A stretch of DNA of 64,000 bases from positions 108,345,297-108,409,296 of the forward strand of contig CM048750.1 in assembly GCA_026315105.1 (NCBI GenBank), given 5' to 3'. The notes beneath the pieces were generated by a model. It did no database searches and was not told the DNA's origin. It saw nothing but the letters and a program-made list of their open reading frames with translations. Source of the stretch: Locusta migratoria (Eukaryota; Arthropoda; Insecta; Orthoptera; Acrididae). Below, in pieces: positions 57,075 through 64,000 of the stretch. Position numbers and translations under genes: made by a program. Numbering within the stretch: the stretch's first letter is position 1; every line of letters begins with the position of its first letter.

Positions 57075-59505
57075 CATTCAAGGAAAGTCTACACCAGGTA
57101 GTGCATAGGTATCCGGGCCATGTAACATTAGTCGGAGGTGACTTCAACCTTAAGAGTATAGATTTGGACCTCGCTAGTTACATTTCATGCGGTACAGACA
57201 AGCAGTCTTGCGAGCTACTTTTGGACACATTCTCCGAAAACTGTCTTGAGCAGTTAAACCGGCAACCCACGCGCAATGGAAATATTCTAGATCTTATAGC
57301 CACAAACAGGCCTGACCTTATTAACGATGTCTGTGTAGAGACAGGAATTAGTGATCATGATATCGTCATAGCGTCGATGGTGACCAAAGTTCATAAACCA
57401 GTCAAGAAGGCTAGGTGCGTGTTTTTGTTGGGAAGAGCCGATAAGCAAATGTTACGATCGCACTTAGAAAATGAATGGGCATCGTTTAATTCTGGGACTA
57501 TGGATGTAGAGGAATTGTGGACTAAATTTAAGTGCATTGTTAATAAAGGGTTAGAGAAATATGTGCCAGTAAAGACGATTAAGGATGTAAAAGATCCACC
57601 GTGGTATAATAATAATGTTAGAAAGCTGCTGAGAAAGCAAAGGCTGTTGCACTCTCGATTCAAAAAAGAACACGCAAATGATGACAGGCAAAAGTTAGTA
57701 GAGATTCGTGCGTCTATAAAAAGATCGATGCGTGAAGCATACAATAATTATCACAGCCATACCTTAGCAAAAGATCTTTCCGAGAACCCGAAAAAATTCT
57801 GGTCCTTTGTAAAATCGATAAGCGGGTCAAAGCCCAGTGTCCAGTCACTAGTTGATCATTCCGGGGCAGTAATAGAAGAAAGCAAACGGAAAGCTGAAGT
57901 TCTAAATTTAACCTTTAAGAAATCTTTCACGCAGGAGGACCGAACATATGTACCATCATTTGATCAACGTACAAATTCCGAAATGGGGGACATAGCAATA
58001 GGTATTTCCGGTATAGAGAAGCAGCTGAGAGAGCTAAATACGAAAAAGTCTGCTGGTCCGAATGGAATACCAGTTCGGTTTTACAAAGACTATTCTGCGG
58101 CATTGGCCCCCTACATAGCTTGCGTTTATAGCGAATCTTTAATTCAGCGCAAAGTTCCTAGTGATTGGAGAAAAGCGCAGGTGACCCCCGTGTATAAGAA
58201 AGGAAAGAGAACTGACCCACACAATTACGGGCCAATACCGTTGACATCGGTTTCATGTAGAATTTTGGAGCATATTCTCAGTTCGAATATAGTAAATTTC
58301 CTTGAAACGGAAAAGCTTCTTTCCATGAATCAGCACGGGTTTAGGAAACATCGTTCATGTGAAACTCAGCTTGCCCTTTTCTCACATGACATCTTGCGAG
58401 CCATGGACGAAGGGCAACAGGCGGATTGTGTTTTTCTCGACTTCAAAACGTGCCACACTGCAGACTGCTAACGAAGATACGAGCTTATTAAATAGGTTCA
58501 CAGATTTGTGACTGGCTGGAAGACTTCCTAAGTAATAGAACGCAGTACGTTGTTCTCGACGGCGAGTGTTCATCAGAGACGAGTGTATCGTCAGGCGTGC
58601 CCCAGGGGAGTGTGATAGGACCGCTATTATTTTCTATCTATATAAATGATCTGATGGACAGAGTAAGTTGTAATTTGCGGCTGTTTGCTGATGATGCTGT
58701 GGTGTATGGGAGGGTGTCGTCTGTAACTGACTGTAATAGCATACAGGTTGACGTAGACAAAATTTCTAGTTGGTGCGAAGAATGGCAGCTAGCTGTCAAT
58801 GTAGAACAATGTAAGGTGATGTGCATGAGTAGAAAAAACAATCATATAATGTTCGAATACAGCATCAGTAGTGAGCTTCTTGATGCGGTCGCGTCGTTCA
58901 AATATCTAGGCGTAACATTGCAGAGCGATATGAAATGGAACTAGCATGTAAGGACAGTTGTGAGTAAGGCAGACAGCCGACTTAGGTTTATTGGGAGAAT
59001 TTTGGGAAGATGTACTTCACCTGTAAAGGAGACCGCGTATAAAACGCTTGTACGACCACGTCTTGAGTATTGCTCAAGTGTTTGGGACCCGCAGGAGATC
59101 GGTTTGAAGGAAGACATAGAGGCGGTTCAGAGGCGAGCAGCTAGATTTGTTATCGGTAGGTTAGACCAATGCGCGAGTGTCACGGAAATGCTCCGGCAAC
59201 TCAATTGGGGATCGCTGGAGGAAAGACGACGTTCTTTTCGTGAATTTCTGTTGTGTAAATTTAGAGGGCCGGAATTTGAAGCGGAATGTAGTACTATCTT
59301 GCTGCCGCCTACGTACATTTCGCGTAGTGATCACAATGACAAGATAAGAGAATTTAGGGCTCGTACGGAGGCATATAGGCATTCTTTTTTGCATCGTTCA
59401 GTTTGGGAGTGGAATAGGAAAGGAAATTCCTAGTAGTGGTACAGTGTACCCTCCGCCACGCACCTTACGGTGAATTGCGCAGTATGTATGTAGATGTAGA
59501 TGTTC
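57075..59505 (+). mobile_element. CR1/L2-like non-LTR retrotransposon, nearly complete second ORF but broken (copy D)
   Basis: Endonuclease C-terminal half: VTLVGGDFNLKSID (about 57122, catalytic GDFN), then ILDLIATNRPDLIND and TGISDHDIVIASM (SDH motif, about 57340). Reverse transcriptase: KSAGPNGIPVRFYK (58050), RKAQVTPVYKKGKRTDPHNY, NQHGFRKHRSCETQLALFSH and VFLDF, where a short deletion near 58445 shifts the frame. It resumes at VPQGSVIGPLLFSIYINDL (58594) and LRLFADDAVVYGRV (58674, catalytic Asp pair intact). A TAG stop at 58942 interrupts DMKWN/HVRTVV, and the C-terminus runs to 59433 (EAVQRRAARFVIG). The 3' tip is gtatgtatgtagatgtagatg-like near 59485. Its own 5' end is truncated. Confidence 0.9.
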
Positions 59506-59679
59506 TCACCGTGTGTAAATAAGTTTGTCATATGTGTTTCATACCTTTACTCCATATACCTTCCTCCTACTTGCCATAATTAAGTTTTCTTGTACAATCA
59601 TCCATCGCTCACCTGGACATTTATAATATTTGTAACCTTATTGAGTAAGATGTATCCATTCGGACGCCAATTGTGTTTA

Positions 59680-59680
<1 letters not shown>

Positions 59681-59724
<44 letters not shown>
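59681..59724. repeat. (TTA)n microsatellite
   Basis: TTA trinucleotide run of about 44 bases downstream of the LINE. Confidence 0.95.
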
Positions 59725-60048
59725 GCTTGTTCTGGGGTATTGATATTTATTCAGAATAAACCCACATTTTGTTTCTACCATCACCTGCTGACAATACTTT
59801 CGTATAAAATTACACAGTTTTAATATTGTAATACCATTGTAGCTCAAGATATGTTCATTTAAAATCCATTTGGTTTGTAGGAGTACGTATGTTACAAACT
59901 ATAGATTCACAGACATAATTAATTTGCAGTTCACATATCTTTGAAAAGACATCTTTGTGTATGTAACCTCAGTGTTACGTCTGGACTGTCTGTTTAGTAT
60001 GAAGTTATCTGACGATGGCCTAAGAAAACCGAAGGCAAATAAATAGTT

Positions 60049-60290
60049 TCATAAAATACATTTTTAATAACCATCAGCTGTTTATTCAAATCCTTATACA
60101 ACTACCAGTTTCGGTCATAGACCATCTTCACGGATAAAAAAGTGTTAAAACAGAATGGTAAAATGCATCAAATAAAATACATTCTCTTTTAACACATTTA
60201 TATCCATGATGATGGTCTATGACCGAAACTTGTAGATGTATAAGGTTTTGAATAAACAGCTGATGGTTTTTAAAAATGCATTTTATGAAA
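60049..60290. repeat. Foldback inside the Penelope-like element
   Basis: tttcataaaatacattttt at 60049 pairs with aaaaatgcattttatgaaa ending 60290; aaccatcagctgtttattca pairs with tgaataaacagctgatggtt. The loop lies near 60140-60200. Each arm has GATGG-type box, a GGTC/GACC hairpin and GAAA. Confidence 0.9.
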
Positions 60291-60628
60291 TATATTACGG
60301 CTTTTGACACTCGCCTCACCAAAGCATTCAAAAAAATAGTATCGTGGAACAAAAATACTACGTATTTAAGTTTTTAATAAGTATGTATACCCTTTAACTG
60401 TAACACGGTAACGAAGGAAGTAAATCATTGATTATAGGGAGTGTTCTGCTTATTGAACAGTCCTCGTCGAATCCCAAGAGCTTTCTCATATATTCAGACA
60501 GACCCTGTATTGATATCCTGCTTCGTACTTCAGCAGTGTCACTATGTCCCATATTTTTGTACACCTTAAGAAAGTAAAGCAGGTATCCCTGGCTGTCCTG
60601 ACACCCGGTGCTCCACTTGTGTTGGCAG

Positions 60629-63070
60629 ATGTTCCCGATGCCGGCGCTGCGGCGGCTGGAGCACCTTCGCTCGCTGCGGATGGCGTGGAACGAGATCGGC
60701 GCCATCCCGGACGACGGCTACTCGCGGCTGGGCGCGCTGCTCTTCCTCGACCTGAGCTCCAACAACTTCGAGCTGATCCCCGCCGACTGCTTCCGGCCGC
60801 TGCCCTCCGTGCGCACGCTCTCCCTCTACTACAACGCCATCGAGTCGGTGCACGCCGAGGCATTCGTGTCGCTCGCCGACCTCGAGTCCATCGACCTCAG
60901 CCACAACAACATCGTCTTCCTGGACGCGGCAACCTTCCAGGCGAACAAGAAACTGCGGACTATCGACCTCAGCCACAACCACATCCACTACATCAGCGGA
61001 GTGTTCGCCAACTTGCCGGAGCTCAGGGAACTCTTTCTGTCCGAGAACAACATACTGGAGATCCCCAGCGACGCGTTCACCGCCTCTTCGCAGCTGACGG
61101 TGATCTACCTGCAGCAGAACGCCATCAGGCGGGTTGACGTTTCCGCGCTCAACACGCTGGTCAACCTCGTGCAGCTACACCTGAGCGCCAACTTCATTCG
61201 AGTGTTTCCGAAGGACCTACTGCGCAACGCGACGAGTCTCCAGTCGCTGAGTCTCGACAGTAATAACATAGCGGGACTGGAAGTGGGTACTTTCGAGACA
61301 GTGAAGAGCTTGAAGGAGCTGAGGTTGCACAGCAACCGGATAGTCGATATCACCAGAGGGGTGTTCGACCCGCTTCCGTCCCTGTTGGAGCTCCACCTGC
61401 AGAACAACCTGATCACAAACATCGAGTCGGGGGCATTTCGTAGTCTGCAGAGCCTCCAGCACGTCAATCTCCAAGGCAACCTTTTGGCCCAACTGGGCGA
61501 CGTCTTTTTGCACGAGTCACCGTCCCTCGTATCCATTCAGTTAGATTCCAATACGTTAGTCGACCTACACAACGATTCCCTCCGCGGACAGTCCAGTGTT
61601 CAGATCATGTGGCTGGGCCACAACCGCCTCACGAGGGTGGATCGCGCCATATTCCGAGACCTGATGCTGATACAGAGGGTCTACCTCACCAATAACAGCA
61701 TATCACACATCGAGGACAAGGCCTTCGAACCGATGCAGGCACTGAAGTTCCTGGATCTAAGCCTCAACAGTTTGAGGCACGTCACTATCAACACTTTCGC
61801 CGAACTCCACGAACTGGAAGAGCTTTACTTGTCCGGTAACGGAATTCTTCAAATCGACCCCAGGGCGCTGACGTCGCTGAAGAAACTTAGGATCCTCGAC
61901 TTGTCCTCCAACAGTATCGCCGTGCTGCACGACGATATTTTCCAAGAGGGACTGCCGATTCGAACACTTAATCTCAAGAACTGCACAGTAACGAAAATAG
62001 AGAAAGGTGCTTTCAGAGGCCTCAATAACCTGAACGAGCTGAACTTGCAACACAACCGACTGAGGGCGAGTTCTCTCCGCCAGATTGACATTCCAGGTTT
62101 GCGGGTTCTGTATGTGTCCGGTAATAATTTTAGTGATATACAGAGTACCGCCCTGGAAGGACTGCCGTCTCTACAAACTCTCGCCATAGATAACGCTCAA
62201 ATAGCCAAATTACCAAAGAATCTATTAAGCAAAAATAAGGATATTATTAGAATAGATATGAGCGGTAATCGCTTAAAACAACTAGGTCGTGATATTTTTT
62301 CCGGTTTGAAAACGTTGAGGGAAGTAAGGCTGCACCGCAATTCGTTCCCGGAAATTCCGTACGCCGCGATATCGAATATCTCTACCATAGAGGTACTCGT
62401 GCTATCGGGTAACTCCCTGACGAGCATCGACATGAGTAAACTGAGTGGTCTCCACAGATTGCGCGAGATCGACCTCAAAGAAAATTCAGTATCATCTCTG
62501 TCGGGCTTCGCGTCGGTGAACTTCACGCACCTCCTCAAGGTGGACATGAGTTTCAACTCGCTGTCGGCGCTGCCGGCCAACTTCTTCCACCTGTCGACGT
62601 CTCTGCGCCGGCTCGACCTGTCGTACAACCGCTTCCGACAGATCCCGACGGTGGCGCTGTCCGACCAGAACCTGCCCAGTCTGGGCTGGCTCAACTTGAC
62701 GGGCAACCCGCTGACCCTGATCCACGACCTGTCGTCGGTGCAGCGCTTCAACAGCCTGCAGGAGGTGCACATCAGCGGCACCAACCTCACCATCGTGACC
62801 AGCAAGGACTTCGAGGCGTTCCCCACGCTGCTGCACCTGTTCCTCGACCAGAACCGGCTGTCGCGCATCTCGCCCGGCGCCTTCCGCAGCCTGTCCAACC
62901 TGCTGTCGCTGGACCTGGGTGTCAATGAGCTGGAGCTGCTGCCCCAGGAGCGGCTCACCGGCCTGCACCACCTGCGGCTGCTCAACGTCACCCACAACAG
63001 GCTCAAGGAGCTCGAGGAGTTCCCTCAGGACCTCAAGTCGCTGCAGATTCTTGACCTCTCCTTTAATCAG
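60629..63070 (+). CDS. LRR protein (chaoptin/artichoke-like), large exon 3
   Basis: Residues 225-1038, 814 codons, phase 0 at both ends. It is an uninterrupted array of about 33 leucine-rich repeats of ~24 residues with the extracellular consensus LxxLxLxxNxLxxLxxxxFxxL. Examples are LGALLFLDLSSNNFELIP at the start, LRTIDLSHNHIHYISGVF, LKELRLHSNRIVDITRGVF and LKSLQILDLSFNQ at the end. Several N-glycosylation sequons (NDS, NCT, NFS, NIS, NFT, NLT, NVT) fit a secreted or cell-surface protein. Acceptor gttggcag ends at 60628; donor CAG|GTACAC at 63071. No transmembrane segment or C-terminal cap appears, so the 3' exon(s) lie beyond 64000. The third-position GC content is high at both ends but falls to about neutral around 62150-62350. 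The family is 1300-1500 residues long in Drosophila, so roughly 300-500 residues are still missing. Confidence 0.93.
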
Positions 63071-64000
63071 GTACACGAGATAATTCTTATCATAGACAAT
63101 CATTTTTAATCTTTCCAGTAGTTTACTGGATACTTTTACCTCATGTAGTTTGTTATAAAAACGTGAAATCTGATAATCTTTGAAAGCCTGGCAGGATATG
63201 TAGCTAAAAATCTTCAAATGTTTGTAAACCTGTTGGACTAAACTAACACTAGCACTTAAACCTCGATGCCAGACGCTCAGATTCGTACCAGACATTCTAC
63301 ATCGATAGAGTATCATCCAAAACTCCGATACCGTTACTGATATAACAACAACACGAACGAAGCGGTAGATATTTGGGAAAAGAGAGCAGAAATTGCTCCT
63401 GTAGGCTGGAGATAACCTAAAAAGTGCTACCTCCCGGTCATAATAAGAGCTGGTGTACCTCGAAATCCCTCAAAACGTTTCGAACTGGTGTTGGCCGTTG
63501 TAAAGCAAGCCTCGAAAAATGGGGATACACTAGTGGATCCTCAACCTGTGAACGTGGCGAGGAGCAGACAATGTCTCACATTCGCAACTGTCATTTGTGC
63601 CCGTCGCCCTGCACTGAAGAGCATTTAAGGCTAACTCTAATGCCTTGGATGTAGCCCGTTCCTGGGTTAAAACAGTATTAGGTTATGATAGTTACTTTAC
63701 ATATAAATGTATCTGTAATTGTAATTTTTCTATATGTAAAATACAGTTGTATGCTAACATTAATGCCTTGACTTAATCCACTTCCGGATCAAAACAATTT
63801 TAATTAGTAATTTATCTTGTTTCTCATTTAAAATGGTAATGCCCATTCTTCAGGCACTAGTTTATTTCTGCTAAGCTTTCTTGTCATTAACTTGTAATTG
63901 ATGCCTTTGACACGAATAAAAAGCAACATTGGTATGTGCTGTTGTCCAGAAGAACGTGAGTAAACTATAATAATATATAACACCTGACTTGCATAACGGT
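63071..64000 (+). other. Start of intron 3 of the LRR gene
   Basis: Follows the GTACAC donor and continues past the window. 63205-63290 has a short SINE-like tail sequence (tcaaatgtttgtaaac) without a head. Confidence 0.7.
63424..63660 (+). mobile_element. LINE C-terminal fragment in intron 3
   Basis: A short open stretch reads FRTGVGRCKASLEKWGYTSG, then a Cys/His pattern (C, then MSHIRNCHLCPSPC). A CxxC/H-type cluster after GVGRCKxxLxKWG is the usual C-terminus of several insect non-LTR retrotransposon polyproteins. Only this piece is present. Confidence 0.6.

Larger units (their letters stand above)
56536..60372 (+). mobile_element. Penelope-like element with nested LINE and foldback
   Basis: Outer tips are inverted: aacttaaatacgtagtattt at about 56538 against aaatactacgtatttaagtt near 60353. 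Inside the left tip, ttcggcttcttaggccatcg (56599) pairs with cgatggcctaagaaaaccga (60014). The plus-strand coding part 56625-57049 is the GIY-YIG nuclease region: GVYKITCNFCGKLYVGQSGK, then RLSEHERSWKLRKKDSAFAD and LDINKHQSKNPDLVLNDQTQ, ending at a stop. The reverse transcriptase is missing (5' truncation). A LINE (57075-59505) and a foldback (60049-60290) sit in its 3' part. Confidence 0.85.
47060..60628 (+). other. Intron 2 of the LRR gene (~13.6 kb, phase 0)
   Basis: Runs from the GTTACT donor to the acceptor gtgttggcag ending at 60628. It is filled with LINE, mariner/Tc1, Penelope-like and foldback elements in both orientations, listed separately. 48300-48520, 48761-49000 and 52660-53690 show nothing recognisable apart from a poly-G run at 52741-52755. 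Confidence 0.8.

Noticed and set aside
60544..61137. 197-codon frame and minus-strand frames over exon 3, including 62197-63006
   Set aside because: Out-of-frame shadows of the LRR exon; the 814-codon frame has the repeat pattern and proper splice sites.

Overview
This window looks like a piece of a large, repeat-rich arthropod nuclear genome. The tRNA-derived SINE families, the non-LTR, Penelope-like and mariner elements and the very long introns suggest an orthopteran, most likely a Schistocerca-type grasshopper. That assignment is inference; no sequence search was run. Nothing bacterial, plasmid-like or CRISPR-like is present.

Only one host gene is clearly supported. It lies on the plus strand at the right end: three coding exons (44796-45107, 46700-47059, 60629-63070), all joined at phase-0 introns of about 1.6 kb and 13.6 kb, with the last exon(s) beyond the window. 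Together they give 1038 residues: a signal peptide, a Cys-rich N-terminal cap and a long array of about 24-residue leucine-rich repeats. The protein resembles the chaoptin/artichoke group of insect extracellular LRR proteins. The exons are strikingly GC-rich against AT-rich surroundings. A 13-codon upstream ORF ends on the start codon of the main ORF (ATGA overlap). A second, weaker gene signal is an exon-like block at 31045-31118 inside a GC-rich island.

Nearly everything else recognisable is mobile DNA. Region 1-14 kb: a decayed mariner-type element with long inverted ends, a CR1/L2-like LINE carrying an internal duplication, a cluster of SINEs with target-site duplications, a LINE remnant and a long foldback with a tRNA-like centre. 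Region 14.7-19.8 kb: three Helitron-like copies head to tail, the middle one loaded with SINEs, a MITE and a LINE. Region 20-31 kb: two SINEs inserted in opposite orientation at one target site, a paired microsatellite, LINE and mariner relics, and a second large foldback. Region 32-41 kb: a mariner split by a foldback, another foldback, microsatellites and a head-to-head pair of Penelope-like elements. Region 41.4-44.5 kb: a roughly 1-kb unit in three tandem copies just upstream of the LRR gene. Introns of the gene hold several LINEs, mariner/Tc1 relics, foldbacks and a Penelope-like element with a LINE and a foldback nested inside.

The unifying observation is that most of the foldback elements and both Penelope-like elements carry the same small layout in each arm: a CTGANGA-like box, a short perfect hairpin, then GAAA. 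This is the layout of a hammerhead ribozyme core, which Penelope-like elements are known to carry, so many apparently unrelated foldbacks here may be derivatives of Penelope-like terminal repeats.
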